Positions 42,401 through 52,771 of a DNA stretch of 64,000 nt are shown here, piece by piece. The notes beneath the pieces were generated by a model that saw only the letters and a list, made by a program, of their open reading frames with translations, did not search any database and was not told the origin of the DNA. Source of the stretch: Polynucleobacter arcticus (GTDB lineage: Bacteria > Pseudomonadota > Gammaproteobacteria > Burkholderiales > Burkholderiaceae). The stretch spans positions 851,702 to 915,701 of the forward strand of contig NZ_CP028940.1 of assembly GCF_013307205.1 (NCBI RefSeq), written 5' to 3'. Numbering within the stretch: the first letter of the stretch is position 1; every line of letters begins with the position of its first letter. A program made the position numbers and the translations under genes.

Positions 42401-42455
42401 AGATGGGTGATTTGGCGGTAAACCTAATTAAGTCATATTGAATCGGAGAGTAGTG

Positions 42456-44003
42456 ATGAGCGACAAAGTAATCATTTTTGATACCACCTTACGTGATGGC
42501 GAACAATCGCCTGGTGCTTCGATGACAAAGGATGAGAAGGTGCGCATTGCTCGTCAATTAGAGCGCCTAAAGGTGGATGTGATCGAGGCCGGTTTTGCCG
42601 CAAGCTCTGAGGGTGACTTTCAGGCTATTTCTGCAGTTGCCGCTGCGGTCAAAGATTCGATTGTTTGCTCACTTGCACGCGCTAATGACAAAGACATTAC
42701 TCGGGCTGCTGATGCATTAAAGGCTGCGAATGCCAAACGTATTCATGCATTCTTAGCTACCAGTCCTTTGCATATGGCTGTGAAGTTGCGCATGTCTCCT
42801 GAAGAGGTTTTGAAGCAGGCTAAACGGTCGATTCGGTTTGCTAGAAACTTGGCCGAGGACGTGGAGTTCTCTGCAGAAGATGGTTATCGCTCAGAAATGG
42901 ATTTCTTGTGCAGGGTAGTTGAGGGCGTTATTAATGAAGGCGCCACCACTATCAATATCCCTGACACCGTAGGCTATGCCACTCCAGAGTTATACGGCGA
43001 GTTTATTAAAACCTTACGTACGCGTGTACCCAATTCAGATAAAGCAGTATGGTCGGTGCACTGCCACAACGACTTGGGCATGGCGGTTGCTAACTCCTTG
43101 GCAGGCGTCAAGATTGGCGGAGCGCGTCAAATCGAGTGCACGATCAATGGCTTGGGTGAGCGCGCAGGCAATACAGCCTTGGAAGAAATTGTGATGGCCT
43201 TGCGTACCCGTAAGGATTACTTTGATATGGTGTGCGGTATTGATGCTACTCAGATTGTTCCAGCCTCTAAGTTAGTTTCTCAGATCACGGGATTTGTGGT
43301 TCAGCCTAATAAGGCAGTGGTTGGCGCGAATGCCTTTGCGCACACTTCAGGTATTCATCAGGATGGCATCTTGAAGAACCGCGATACCTATGAAATCATG
43401 CGTGCAGAAGATGTCGGTTGGGCGACTAACAAGATTGTCTTGGGTAAGTTATCTGGCCGCAATGCTTTCAAACAACGCTTACAAGAGTTAGGTATAGCGA
43501 TTGAGTCTGAAGCGGATTTTAATGAGGCCTTTGTTCGCTTTAAAACATTGGCCGATCAAAAATCGGAAATCTTTGATGAAGATATTATTGCCATCATGTC
43601 AGATTCTGCAGCAGCTGAAGAAGGCGAGTTTTATAAATTTATATCCTTGAGCCAGCACTCAGAAACGGGTGAGCGTCCAAAATCCAAAGTGACTTTTCGC
43701 ATTGGCGATAAAGAAGCGAGTTCAGAGGCCGAAGGTAACGGTCCAGTCGATGCGAGCTTAAATGCCATTGAAGCAATTGTGAAGAGTGGGGTGGAGCAGT
43801 TGCTTTACTCTGTCAATGCCATCACTTCGGGTACTCAATCGCAAGGTGAGGTGACTGTGCGTCTTGCTAAGGGGGGGCGTATCGTCAATGGAGTTGGAAC
43901 CGATCCAGACATCATCGCAGCCTCTGCTAAGGCTTACTTATCCGCCTTGAATAAGTTGCATGATCCCAGTCAAGCGAAGCTCAACGCACAGATGACGCCT
44001 TAA
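42456..44003 (+). CDS. leuA: 2-isopropylmalate synthase
   Basis: The 515-residue enzyme joins acetyl-CoA and 2-oxoisovalerate in the first step of leucine synthesis. The N-terminal [16 protein letters not shown] holds catalytic and metal residues, and [16 protein letters not shown] the His-x-His metal ligands. The C-terminal domain of about 130 residues provides leucine feedback control. The ATG at 42456 follows GGAGAG. Its leader encodes a leucine-rich peptide and attenuator. Confidence 0.96.
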   Translation: MSDKVIIFDTTLRDGEQSPGASMTKDEKVRIARQLERLKVDVIEAGFAASSEGDFQAISAVAAAVKDSIVCSLARANDKDITRAADALKAANAKRIHAFLATSPLHMAVKLRMSPEEVLKQAKRSIRFARNLAEDVEFSAEDGYRSEMDFLCRVVEGVINEGATTINIPDTVGYATPELYGEFIKTLRTRVPNSDKAVWSVHCHNDLGMAVANSLAGVKIGGARQIECTINGLGERAGNTALEEIVMALRTRKDYFDMVCGIDATQIVPASKLVSQITGFVVQPNKAVVGANAFAHTSGIHQDGILKNRDTYEIMRAEDVGWATNKIVLGKLSGRNAFKQRLQELGIAIESEADFNEAFVRFKTLADQKSEIFDEDIIAIMSDSAAAEEGEFYKFISLSQHSETGERPKSKVTFRIGDKEASSEAEGNGPVDASLNAIEAIVKSGVEQLLYSVNAITSGTQSQGEVTVRLAKGGRIVNGVGTDPDIIAASAKAYLSALNKLHDPSQAKLNAQMTP

Positions 44004-44036
44004 GAAGTTCTCAGCGACATCTGCAATAGCATCTCT

Positions 44037-44630
44037 TTATTTATTGAGATCTGTGTTTTTATAGTACTTAGTGCCCTTGCCGGTGATTTCCGCGGCAAGG
44101 CCTGAGTCTGTGAGTTGATACATCAATACGCCAGGCGCTACTACAGTGGCGTCTTGATAAGCATCACCACTTTTTTCATACTTGGCCGCAGCGGTCACTT
44201 GACCCCCAAATGTCCAGCCAGAGTTCACAAAGTCATTCAATGCATCTTTAGTTTGAAATACAAAAATATTTTGGAAGGATTTAATTCCAAGACCCAGTCC
44301 AGCTTGGACTTCAGCCATGTTCATATAGATAGGCTTGGCTCCATCTTTAGCAATAACAACTCCACTGCCAGTGCCGCCACCAGCAATCAGAATCTTCATG
44401 CCAAAGTTGCTAAAGGTGGCATAGCCTACAGATCGATCAATCAACTCTTTGGCTTTAGGCTGTACTTGATAGAGTGCCTTTAGAGTGTCATCGCTCTTCT
44501 TTAATATTTCTTGACGCTGTTCGCTGACAGTTTTATCGGTGCCAAAGATATTTGAAAATTGTGCGGAGCTACTTAATGGAAATAGAGCTAATAGACCACA
44601 AGCTAATACTTGAATGATTTGGACTCGCAT
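44037..44630 (-). CDS. SYLF/Ysc84-domain lipid-binding exported protein
   Basis: The 197-residue protein has a signal peptide ending near SSSAQ and one SYLF domain: LIDRSVGYATFSNFGMKILI, GGGTGSGVVI, QAGLGLGIKSFQNIFVFQT. SYLF proteins bind phospholipids or phosphoinositides; bacterial roles are unclear. It converges on leuA, with 33 bp between their ends. Confidence 0.85.
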   Translation of the reverse strand: MRVQIIQVLACGLLALFPLSSSAQFSNIFGTDKTVSEQRQEILKKSDDTLKALYQVQPKAKELIDRSVGYATFSNFGMKILIAGGGTGSGVVIAKDGAKPIYMNMAEVQAGLGLGIKSFQNIFVFQTKDALNDFVNSGWTFGGQVTAAAKYEKSGDAYQDATVVAPGVLMYQLTDSGLAAEITGKGTKYYKNTDLNK

Positions 44631-44713
44631 TGATCTTCCTTTACCGTATTTCGATCATTAAATAATTCCCTCTTTATACTCCATTCAGACTTTTAGACTT
44701 CCAACTGCCCATC

Positions 44714-45919
44714 ATGCCCCTACTTATTCGTATCATCCTCCCTTTACTCATGCTTGCGTTAGCAGGTTGCAGTAGTTTGCAGCGCAAAGCGGCAGTTCCG
44801 TCTCAGCAGATGGGTCAGGCGCAAATCGCCGGCTTATCTGGTGTGAGATATCTGGTTGCTAGTCAATCTAGCATTGATCAAATGGCAGGTGATATTCAAG
44901 CTGGGTTTAAGGTGAGAGATGAAAAAACCTTAAATACCCCAGCGAACTATTTATCACTTTCTGGTGGCGGTGATGATGGCGCATACGGCGCTGGATTGCT
45001 GATAGGGTGGGCTGAGCGTGGTGATCGCCCCCAGTTTAATTTGGTCACCGGAATTAGTACGGGCGCTTTAATTGCGCCGTTTGCATTTATGGGGAAAGAA
45101 TATGACCCCGCTTTACGTGAGGTCTACACAAAATATGGCCCCCGAGATATTTTTATAGAGCGAGGATTGGTCTCAGGCATTTTGAGTGATGGCTTATCTG
45201 ACACCACGCCCCTTTTTCAATTGATTTCAAAATATATTGATCAAGACTTCTTGAGGAAGGTTGGAAATGAGTACACCAGTAAAAATCGCTGGCTATTAAT
45301 CGGCACAACCAATCTGGATGCTGGAGTGCCGGTAGTTTGGAATATGGGCAAGATTGCCAGCATTGGCACACCTGAAGCGCTCGATCTGTTTAGAAAAATC
45401 ATGCTGGCCTCCGCCTCCATACCTGGGGCATTTTCTCCGGTCATGTTTGACTTTGAGGTAGCCGGTCAAAGCTTTCACGAGATGCACGTGGACGGCGGGG
45501 CTATTACTCAGGTATTTCTGTATCCCAGCGCTTTATCTCAGCGCGCCCAAGACTTGAAGCTCAAACTACAAAAGCAGCGTAATGCTTACATTATCCGGAA
45601 TGCCCGTTTGGATCCTGAGTGGCGTGAGACGGAGCGGGGTACCCTGAGCATCATTCAGAGGGCGATCTCCAGCATGATTCAGACTCAAGGCATTGGCGAT
45701 CTCTATCGGATCTATCACACCACCCAGCTTGATGGAGTTGGCTTCAACTTGGCATTTATCGGATCAGACTTCAAATTTCCACATAAATCTGAGTTTGATA
45801 CTTCCTACATGCAGGCTCTTTTTGAATATGGTTACAAGCAGGGTTTGGGCGGCAAGGAGTGGCAGAAGTACCCCCCTGGCTACAGGCGGGGATTTGATGA
45901 GGAAGTGCCTAAAAAATAG
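44714..45919 (+). CDS. Patatin-like phospholipase, lipoprotein
   Basis: This 401-residue protein has a lipoprotein signal with lipobox LAGC (Cys19). The patatin fold shows the oxyanion loop SGGGDDGAYGAG at about residues 83-94, nucleophile Ser115 in GISTG and catalytic Asp260 in HVDGGA. The Ser-Asp dyad is intact, so it should hydrolyse lipid acyl esters, probably at the envelope. It is transcribed divergently from the SYLF gene; both act on lipids. Confidence 0.88.
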   Translation: MPLLIRIILPLLMLALAGCSSLQRKAAVPSQQMGQAQIAGLSGVRYLVASQSSIDQMAGDIQAGFKVRDEKTLNTPANYLSLSGGGDDGAYGAGLLIGWAERGDRPQFNLVTGISTGALIAPFAFMGKEYDPALREVYTKYGPRDIFIERGLVSGILSDGLSDTTPLFQLISKYIDQDFLRKVGNEYTSKNRWLLIGTTNLDAGVPVVWNMGKIASIGTPEALDLFRKIMLASASIPGAFSPVMFDFEVAGQSFHEMHVDGGAITQVFLYPSALSQRAQDLKLKLQKQRNAYIIRNARLDPEWRETERGTLSIIQRAISSMIQTQGIGDLYRIYHTTQLDGVGFNLAFIGSDFKFPHKSEFDTSYMQALFEYGYKQGLGGKEWQKYPPGYRRGFDEEVPKK

Positions 45920-46145
45920 GCAATATTCGTTATGTTGATCTGAATTTGTATATAAATCAGACCCTTGAAGTCACCTTTCTGCTTGTAGCTCTCCTGATCT
46001 GCAGAGTCCAAGGGTAGGGGATTGATCGTGGATCTGCTACAATTCGAGGGCTTTGATTTGTAAAGCTTTTTTGTTTTATTTGATTAATAAATGCACGACA
46101 CGAATTGGGTGAAAGCTCAGGTGTTCGCAAGTAAGGAGTATGAAA

Positions 46146-46415
46146 ATGGCAGTTGCTGATATTAAAACGGCGGAAATCGTCAAAGACAACGCGCGCAGCG
46201 CAAACGATACGGGTAGCCCTGAAGTGCAAGTTTCATTGCTCACAGCCCGCATCAATGAATTAACACCCCATTTCAAAGCTAACGCTAAAGATCATCACAG
46301 CCGTCGTGGTTTGTTGAAGATGGTTTCACGCCGCCGCCGCCTCTTGGATTACCTCAAGGGCAAGGATTTGGGTCGCTATCGCGCATTGATCGAGAAATTA
46401 GGTCTCCGTAAGTAA
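46146..46415 (+). CDS. rpsO: Ribosomal protein S15
   Basis: The 89-residue protein has the S15 signature [25 protein letters not shown] segment and [21 protein letters not shown]. It binds 16S rRNA early in small-subunit assembly. The ATG at 46146 gives the usual MAVADIK start. rpsO lies upstream of pnp, the conserved order. Confidence 0.96.
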   Translation: MAVADIKTAEIVKDNARSANDTGSPEVQVSLLTARINELTPHFKANAKDHHSRRGLLKMVSRRRRLLDYLKGKDLGRYRALIEKLGLRK

Positions 46416-46433
46416 TTCTTATTGGTATTGCAA

Positions 46434-46503
46434 TGCCATCTATCTTAGGGTTGTTTCGTCACAGAATCAGTCTTAAGCAGATGGCATGTTTTTTGGGCGC
46501 TTC
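46434..46503 (+). terminator. Candidate terminator between rpsO and pnp
   Basis: TGCCATCT (46434-46441) pairs with AGATGGCA (46489-46496), followed by TGTTTTTTG. The loop is long (47 nt) and may fold internally. It resembles the partial terminator between rpsO and pnp known in E. coli. Confidence 0.4.
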
Positions 46504-46529
46504 AAGATTATTTGTGTAGGGGATCGTGT

Positions 46530-46638
46530 CATTCCAATGAGTTTCTGAGTTTGCGAACTTAGTGTCTCCCTGGAATGGCATCCCTTGTAATCTTTAGACG
46601 CTCCAGTGTTGTCGTGACACTGCTTTATCCCACGACAA
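46530..46638 (+). promoter_or_regulatory. pnp leader stem-loops (candidate RNase III control)
   Basis: CATTCCA (46530-46536) pairs with TGGAATG (46571-46577), and TTGTCGTG (46609-46616) pairs with CACGACAA (46631-46638). In E. coli a pnp leader duplex is cut by RNase III and then used for autoregulation. The same role here is inferred. Confidence 0.4.
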
Positions 46639-46686
46639 GCGTGAAATCCATGTGGCTTTTACGTGAACAACTTGGAGAAGATCAGA

Positions 46687-48858
46687 ATGTCTATATTTAA
46701 TAAAGCAGTAAAAACGTTTCAATGGGGCAACCATCAAGTCACCATGGAAACTGGCGAGATTGCTCGTCAAGCTGGTGGTGCCGTTATCGTGAACATCGAT
46801 GACACTGTAGTAATGGGTACTGTAGTGGCTTCTAAGTCTGCTAAACCAGGCCAGTCATTTTTCCCATTAACGGTTGATTACCTCGAAAAAACTTATGCCG
46901 CAGGAAAGATTCCTGGAGGCTTCTTCCGCCGTGAAGGCCGCCCATCAGAAGGCGAGACCTTGATCTCCCGCTTGATCGATCGTCCGTTACGTCCTTTGTT
47001 CCCAGAAGGCTTCTTGAACGAAGTTCAAGTAGTGATTCATGTACTTTCTATCAACCCAGATGTTCCTTCTGATATTCCTGCATTGATCGCTGCTTCAGCG
47101 GCTTTGGCGGTTTCAGGTATTCCGTTTGCCGGTCCAGTTGGTGCTGCGCGTGTTGGCTATACCAACGGCCAATACCTCTTGAATCCAACTCGTACAGAGC
47201 AAGCTACTAGCGAGATGGACTTGATCGTGGCTGGTACGCAAGCTGCGGTATTGATGGTGGAGTCAGAAGCCAACCAGCTATCAGAAGAAATCATGTTGGG
47301 TGCAGTGGTATACGGCCACGACCAAATGCAAACCGCAATTAATGCAATCAATGAATTGGTAACCGAAGCTGGCAAGCCAGAGTGGGATTGGACTGCCGCT
47401 CCTAAAGATGAGCCATTCATTGCCAAGGTAACTGCATTGGCTGAAGCGCCATTGCGTGAGGCTTATCAGATTCGCCAAAAAGGTGCTCGTTCAGACAAGC
47501 TAAAAGAGACTACTAAAGCAGTCATGGCGAAGTTGGCTGAAGAGGGTGATGTTGATGCAGTTGCTGTTAACGACATCATGTTCGAAATCGAAGCCAAAAT
47601 TGTCCGTAGCCAGATTTTGAATGGCGAGCCACGTATTGATGGTCGCGATACACGCACTGTTCGTCCGATTGAAATTCGTAATGGCGTATTGCCACGTACA
47701 CACGGTTCAGCTTTGTTTACTCGTGGTGAAACACAGGCCCTCGTAGTAGCTACTTTAGGTACGGCGCGTGATGAGCAGATCATTGACGCACTCGAAGGCG
47801 AGTACCGTGATCGCTTCATGTTCCACTACAACATGCCTCCGTTCGCTACTGGTGAGACTGGTCGCGTAGGTAGCCCTAAGCGTCGTGAAATTGGTCACGG
47901 CCGTTTGGCTAAGCGCGCATTGATTCCAGTACTGCCAAGTGCAGAAGACTTTGCTTACAGCATTCGCGTAGTTTCAGAGATCACTGAGTCCAATGGTTCT
48001 TCATCCATGGCTTCCGTTTGCGGTGGCTGTTTGGCGATGATGGACGCTGGTGTTCCAGTGAAAGCGCACGTTGCTGGTGTTGCAATGGGCTTGATTTTGG
48101 ATGGCAATCGTTTTGCTGTGTTGACTGATATCTTGGGTGATGAAGATCACTTGGGCGATATGGACTTCAAAGTTGCTGGTACAGCTAATGGTATTACTGC
48201 TTTGCAAATGGACATCAAGGTTCAGGGTATTACTAAAGAAATTATGCAAGTGGCATTGGCCCAAGCTAAAGAGGGACGTTTGCACATTCTGAGCGAGATG
48301 CAAGCGGCAATGGGTTCAGTTCGCACTGAGTTGTCTGCACATGCTCCACGCATGGTTTCTTTCAAGATTCATCCAGACAAGATTCGCGAAGTGATCGGTA
48401 AAGGCGGCGCAACAATTCAAGCCTTGACTAAAGAAACCGGTTGCAGCATCGATATTAAAGATGACGGTACTGTAACAATTGCCTCTACTTCTGCAGAAGG
48501 TATGGCTGAAGCCAAGGCACGCATCGAAGGCATTACTGCTGAAGCTGAAGTAGGCAAGATCTATGAAGGCCCAGTTGTGAAGTTGCTCGAGTTTGGCGCT
48601 TTGGTAAATATTCTTCCAGGTAAAGATGGTCTCTTGCATATCTCTGAGATTTCGAATGAGCGTGTAAAAGAAGTTAAAGACTATTTGGCAGAAGGCCAAG
48701 TGGTCCGCGTGAAGTTGTTGGCTGCTGATGAGCGTGGTCGTTTACGCCTATCTCTCAAAGCTGCAATGGCTGATGAAGGTGGCACGATCGCTCCCTTAGC
48801 TGGTGCATCTGCTGATGCTCCTGCCGAAGCGGCGCCAGCAACTGATGAAACTGCTTAA
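46687..48858 (+). CDS. pnp: Polynucleotide phosphorylase
   Basis: This 723-residue 3'-5' phosphorolytic exoribonuclease is part of RNA decay. Two RNase PH domains ([16 protein letters not shown] in the first, [20 protein letters not shown] in the second) flank a helical linker. A KH domain ([17 protein letters not shown]) and an S1 domain ([20 protein letters not shown]) follow. The ATG at 46687 with GGAG upstream fits the family, while the Met at 46663 adds an unusual extension. Confidence 0.96.
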   Translation: MSIFNKAVKTFQWGNHQVTMETGEIARQAGGAVIVNIDDTVVMGTVVASKSAKPGQSFFPLTVDYLEKTYAAGKIPGGFFRREGRPSEGETLISRLIDRPLRPLFPEGFLNEVQVVIHVLSINPDVPSDIPALIAASAALAVSGIPFAGPVGAARVGYTNGQYLLNPTRTEQATSEMDLIVAGTQAAVLMVESEANQLSEEIMLGAVVYGHDQMQTAINAINELVTEAGKPEWDWTAAPKDEPFIAKVTALAEAPLREAYQIRQKGARSDKLKETTKAVMAKLAEEGDVDAVAVNDIMFEIEAKIVRSQILNGEPRIDGRDTRTVRPIEIRNGVLPRTHGSALFTRGETQALVVATLGTARDEQIIDALEGEYRDRFMFHYNMPPFATGETGRVGSPKRREIGHGRLAKRALIPVLPSAEDFAYSIRVVSEITESNGSSSMASVCGGCLAMMDAGVPVKAHVAGVAMGLILDGNRFAVLTDILGDEDHLGDMDFKVAGTANGITALQMDIKVQGITKEIMQVALAQAKEGRLHILSEMQAAMGSVRTELSAHAPRMVSFKIHPDKIREVIGKGGATIQALTKETGCSIDIKDDGTVTIASTSAEGMAEAKARIEGITAEAEVGKIYEGPVVKLLEFGALVNILPGKDGLLHISEISNERVKEVKDYLAEGQVVRVKLLAADERGRLRLSLKAAMADEGGTIAPLAGASADAPAEAAPATDETA

Positions 48859-48893
48859 CTGATTAAGTCAATTAGTTAGCGAGCGGAGTTCAT

Positions 48894-49892
48894 ATGCGCG
48901 TAATGGAAATCAAAGAGTTTGGGGCACCAGAAATGTTGGTGCCTGCCACTCGCCCAGATCCAGTAGCTCCGGCTGCAGGAACGGGTGAGATTTTGATTAA
49001 GGTGATTGCTGCTGGGATTAATCGCCCAGATGTATTGCAGCGTAAAGGTCATTACCCTGTTCCAGCGGGCGCATCGGATATCCCTGGCCTTGAAGTTGCT
49101 GGGGAAATTGTTGGCGGTGATTTGAATCACGCTGACAATTTGTTTGGACTTAAAGTGGGCGACAAGGTTTGCGCGCTTGTGCAGGGTGGCGGTTATGCAG
49201 AATTGTGTACCGCTCCCATTGCTCAATGTTTGCCTTATCCAACAGGATTTACCGATCAAGAAGCGGCTGCTTTGCCAGAAACTTTCTATACCGTGTGGAG
49301 CAATGTCTTCATGCGTGGTGAGTTATCCGAAGGTGAAACCCTATTGGTCCAAGGCGGCTCTAGTGGTATCGGTGTTACAGCCATTTTGATTGCCAAGGCC
49401 TTAGGTCATACAGTATTTGTAACTGCTGGTACTGATGAGAAGTGCGCTGCTTGCGTCGCTTTAGGTGCTGATTTGGCGATTAACTACAAGACACAAGATT
49501 TTGCAGAAGAAGTGAAGAAGGTAACCAATGGTAAGGGCGTCAATGTCGTGCTTGATATGGTTACCGGTACTTACGTTCAAAAAGAAATCGATTGCTTAGC
49601 CGATGATGGTCGTATCGTGATTATTGCGATTATGGGTGGATCAAAAGCCGAAGTGAATACCGGGCAAATTTTGCGTCGTCGTCTAACAATTACGGGCTCT
49701 ACCTTACGTCCCCGTCCAGTGTCATTTAAGAAGCAAATTACTCAGCAGCTGCATGAGCGCATTTGGCCTCTGTTAAATGCGGGTAAATTAAAGCCGGTGA
49801 TTTATAAAACATTTACTTTGGACCAGGCTGCTGATGCCCATCGCTTGATGGAGTCTTCTGAGCATGTTGGCAAAATTGTGTTGACTGTTTAA
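48894..49892 (+). CDS. NAD(P)H-quinone oxidoreductase (zeta-crystallin/PIG3-like)
   Basis: The 332-residue medium-chain reductase lacks zinc ligands. It has the quinone-reductase N-terminus GINRPDVLQRKGHYPVPAGA, substrate region VCALVQGGGYAEL, and NADPH loop VQGGSSGIGVTAI. The PIG3 group reduces ortho-quinones with NADPH in one-electron steps. It sits between pnp and tpiA in the same direction. Confidence 0.88.
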   Translation: MRVMEIKEFGAPEMLVPATRPDPVAPAAGTGEILIKVIAAGINRPDVLQRKGHYPVPAGASDIPGLEVAGEIVGGDLNHADNLFGLKVGDKVCALVQGGGYAELCTAPIAQCLPYPTGFTDQEAAALPETFYTVWSNVFMRGELSEGETLLVQGGSSGIGVTAILIAKALGHTVFVTAGTDEKCAACVALGADLAINYKTQDFAEEVKKVTNGKGVNVVLDMVTGTYVQKEIDCLADDGRIVIIAIMGGSKAEVNTGQILRRRLTITGSTLRPRPVSFKKQITQQLHERIWPLLNAGKLKPVIYKTFTLDQAADAHRLMESSEHVGKIVLTV

Positions 49893-49909
49893 GTATTGAG
49901 CTAGATTTG

Positions 49910-50668
49910 ATGCGTCCACTCACAGTAATCGGCAATTGGAAAATGAACGGCAGTCTTGCGAGCAACGCAGACTGGGTGAAGACTGTTTGCCGTGGCATGG
50001 AGCAGGGAATGCCAGCAGGTCGTCAATATGCGGTTTGTGTACCAACCCCATATTTAGCGCAGTGTGGTGAATTAATTACTGAGTGCTCTCTTGCATTCTT
50101 AAGTATGGGCGCTCAAGATGCATCAGCTCATACCTCGGGTGCTTATACGGGTGAGGTTGCAGCTTCCATGCTCAAGGAGTTGGGTTGTGCTTACGTGATT
50201 GTGGGGCACTCGGAGCGTCGCCAGCATCATCAGGAAGTGGATGAGCAGGTTGCGGAGAAGGCCCTGCAAGTACTCGATAGTGGCATGACTCCAGTCATTT
50301 GTGTGGGTGAGTCGGCTGATGAGCGTAACTCGGGTCGCGAGATCGAGGTTGTCAGAGGTCAGATTTCAAAGCAGGTAGCGATTTTGCAAGACCGTTTGGC
50401 TGACTGTTTGATTGCTTATGAGCCCATTTGGGCTATTGGCACTGGCAAGGTAGCAAGCGCTCAGATGGCCCAGGATATGCACCGAGCGATTCGGTTGCAG
50501 TTGGCGGAGTTTGATGAAGATGTAGCTTCCCATGTGGGAATTTTGTATGGCGGCAGTGTTAAGCCTGATAATGCCGTTGAATTATTTGCAATGCCGGATA
50601 TTGATGGTGGATTGATTGGAGGTGCCTCCTTGAGCCCGCAGGATTTTCTCGCTATTTGTCAGGCCTAG
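49910..50668 (+). CDS. tpiA: Triosephosphate isomerase
   Basis: The 252-residue glycolytic enzyme has NWKMN with the active-site Lys, catalytic His in VIVGHSERR, catalytic Glu in AYEPIWAIGTG and the phosphate loop YGGSVKPDNA. The ATG at 49910 is favoured over the preceding TTG. It is followed 23 bp later by secG, a common arrangement. Confidence 0.96.
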   Translation: MRPLTVIGNWKMNGSLASNADWVKTVCRGMEQGMPAGRQYAVCVPTPYLAQCGELITECSLAFLSMGAQDASAHTSGAYTGEVAASMLKELGCAYVIVGHSERRQHHQEVDEQVAEKALQVLDSGMTPVICVGESADERNSGREIEVVRGQISKQVAILQDRLADCLIAYEPIWAIGTGKVASAQMAQDMHRAIRLQLAEFDEDVASHVGILYGGSVKPDNAVELFAMPDIDGGLIGGASLSPQDFLAICQA

Positions 50669-50691
50669 TTTTTTTATTTTGGAGATAAGCC

Positions 50692-51039
50692 ATGGAATGG
50701 TTTAAGACTTTACTGATCGTTTTACAGGTGATTTCAGCTTTGGCTGTGATCTTGCTCGTATTAATGCAACAGGGTAAGGGTGCCGATATGGGCGCTGCTT
50801 TTGGCTCTGGTTCCTCTGGTAGCCTTTTTGGCGCTAGCGGTTCTGCTAACTTCCTTTCCCATGCAACTGCGATCTTTGCTGCGGTCTTTTTTGTCTGTAC
50901 TTTGGGCATTACTTGGCTTGGTAATCAGAAGGAATCTAGTTCTGGAGTTCTATCCGGCACAGTAGCTCCTGTAGTAGCCCCAGTAGCTGCCCCAGTTGCT
51001 CCAGTTCAGGATCCGACTAAGCCAGCAGTTCCAAAGTAA
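50692..51039 (+). CDS. secG: Protein translocase subunit SecG
   Basis: The 115-residue protein has two hydrophobic helices (about 4-23 and 52-73) flanking the SecG signature LMQQGKGADMGAAFGSGSSG. It assists SecYEG translocation. An Ala/Pro/Val-rich C-terminal tail (about 88-115) is longer than in E. coli. A GGAGA ribosome site is clear. Confidence 0.94.
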   Translation: MEWFKTLLIVLQVISALAVILLVLMQQGKGADMGAAFGSGSSGSLFGASGSANFLSHATAIFAAVFFVCTLGITWLGNQKESSSGVLSGTVAPVVAPVAAPVAPVQDPTKPAVPK

Positions 51040-51061
51040 AAATAGGATTTTAAGCAGTTTT

Positions 51062-51083
51062 TACCCCCTCTTTTTTTGGGGTA
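51062..51083 (+). terminator. Weak terminator after secG
   Basis: TACCCC and GGGGTA pair with a T-rich loop. There is no T-tract after the stem, so function is uncertain. Confidence 0.3.
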
Positions 51084-51126
51084 GACCAGTGGTGCAATGC
51101 AGTAGAATTGATGAGTTTTGAAACAT

Positions 51127-51211
51127 GCCGACGTGGTGAAATTGGTAGACACGCTATCTTGAGGGGGTAGTGGCTTAGGCTGTGCGAGTTCGAGTCTCGC
51201 CGTCGGCACCA
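51127..51211 (+). tRNA. tRNA-Leu(GAG)
   Basis: An 85-nt class II tRNA. Acceptor GCCGACG pairs with CGTCGGC. The anticodon stem CTATC/GGTAG encloses TTGAGGG (anticodon GAG). The variable arm is TGGCTTAGGCTGT and the T loop TTCGAGT, with encoded CCA. The 106 bp to nuoA probably hold the nuo promoter, but no strong boxes stand out. Confidence 0.95.
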
Positions 51212-51317
51212 ATTGAGAGATTTATAGCGTTTTAATGCTTTAAATCAAGGTTTTATGTAGCGGAATAATTGAAAATCTCATTTTTAGGATTTATCAGACG
51301 AACGACTCAGGACCATT

Positions 51318-51677
51318 TTGAATCTCGCTAACTATTTTCCTGTTCTGCTTTTTATCCTTGTAGGTATTGGGGTTGGTTTAGTACCCATGTTCCTTGGAAA
51401 AATCCTGGCTCCTTCAAAGCCAGACGCTGAAAAACTGTCGCCATACGAGTGCGGTTTTGAGGCCTTTGAAGATGCGCGTATGAAATTCGACGTGCGTTAT
51501 TACCTTATTGCCATCCTGTTTATCTTATTTGACTTAGAGACTGCATTCCTGTTTCCATGGGGTGTGGCTTTGCGTGATATTGGTTGGTTCGGCTACGCCT
51601 CTATGGTGATTTTCCTCTTGGAATTCATCGTGGGTTTCGTATATATCTGGAAAAAGGGCGCTCTCGACTGGGAGTGA
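51318..51677 (+). CDS. nuoA: NADH-quinone oxidoreductase subunit A
   Basis: The 119-residue membrane subunit of complex I has three helices and the signature [20 protein letters not shown] with its acidic quinone-site loop. The start is a TTG at 51318. It is the first gene of the nuo operon. Confidence 0.95.
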
Positions 51678-51682
51678 TCGAT

Positions 51683-52165
51683 ATGGCACTAGAAGGCGTT
51701 CTCAAAGAAGGATTTGTTACCACAACTGCGGATCAGTTGATTAACTGGACCCGTAATGGTTCTTTATGGCCAATGACATTTGGCCTTGCTTGCTGCGCCG
51801 TGGAAATGATGCATGCGGGTGCGTCCCGTTATGACTTGGACCGTTTTGGTGTGGTATTCCGTCCATCTCCACGTCAGTCAGACTTGATGATTGTGGCAGG
51901 CACTTTGTGCAACAAGATGGCACCAGCGCTGCGTAAGGTTTACGACCAAATGCCAGAGCCACGTTGGGTAATTTCCATGGGTTCCTGTGCCAATGGTGGT
52001 GGCTATTACCATAACTCGTATTCAGTAGTTCGCGGTTGCGACCGCATCGTGCCTGTAGACATTTATGTTCCTGGCTGCCCTCCAACTGCAGAAGCTTTGA
52101 TCTACGGAATTATTCAGCTGCAATCTAAGATCGCGCGAACCAGCACGATTGCGCGGAAGGCTTAA
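51683..52165 (+). CDS. nuoB: NADH-quinone oxidoreductase subunit B
   Basis: The 160-residue peripheral subunit carries iron-sulfur cluster N2. The ligands are visible: the tandem Cys in [10 protein letters not shown], Cys in MGSCANGGG and Cys in [10 protein letters not shown]. The ATG at 51683 lies 5 bp after the nuoA stop. A longer frame from 51584 overlaps nuoA and is rejected. Confidence 0.96.
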
Positions 52166-52168
52166 ATC

Positions 52169-52768
52169 ATGTCAGATCGTTTAGCGCAGCTCGTCGCCAA
52201 TTTAGAAAAAGTACTCGGTAAGCGCGCAAACTCTATTCATTCCGCATTAGGTGAGGTTACTGTGGTTTTAAATGCAGATACTTATCTTGAGTCAGCCATG
52301 CTCTTGCGCGATGAGCCTTCATTGGCTTTTGAGCAATTGATTGACTTATGCGGCGTGGATTATCAAGATTTCCGAGACGGTGCTTGGACTGGACAGCGCT
52401 TTGCTGCTGTTACTCATCTCTTGTCTTTGGCGCATAACTGGCGTTTGCGTGTCCGCGTGTTTGCTCCAGAGGATGCCTATCCAGTTGTTGCTTCACTGAC
52501 TCCAGTTTGGGCGGCAGCGAATTGGTTTGAGCGTGAAGCATTTGACCTCTACGGTATTTTGTTTGATGGCCACGAAGATTTGCGTCGTATTTTGACTGAC
52601 TACGGTTTTATTGGTCATCCATTTAGAAAAGATTTCCCCATCACTGGAAACGTAGAAATGCGTTTCGACCCAGAGTTAAAGCGTGTGGTGTATCAGCCCG
52701 TGACGATCGAGGCCCGTGAAATCACACCACGCATCGTCCGCGAAGAGCAGTATGGAGGCCCGGTTTAA
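52169..52768 (+). CDS. nuoC: NADH-quinone oxidoreductase subunit C
   Basis: The 199-residue 30-kDa-type subunit has [20 protein letters not shown] and [20 protein letters not shown], the family signature. It is separate from NuoD, unlike the fused NuoCD of E. coli. It lies 3 bp after nuoB. Confidence 0.96.
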   Translation: MSDRLAQLVANLEKVLGKRANSIHSALGEVTVVLNADTYLESAMLLRDEPSLAFEQLIDLCGVDYQDFRDGAWTGQRFAAVTHLLSLAHNWRLRVRVFAPEDAYPVVASLTPVWAAANWFEREAFDLYGILFDGHEDLRRILTDYGFIGHPFRKDFPITGNVEMRFDPELKRVVYQPVTIEAREITPRIVREEQYGGPV

Positions 52769-52771
52769 GTC

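Noticed and set aside
47466..49259. Several 100-127-residue antisense frames over pnp and the quinone oxidoreductase
   Set aside because: All overlap well-supported genes on the other strand and show no domain pattern.
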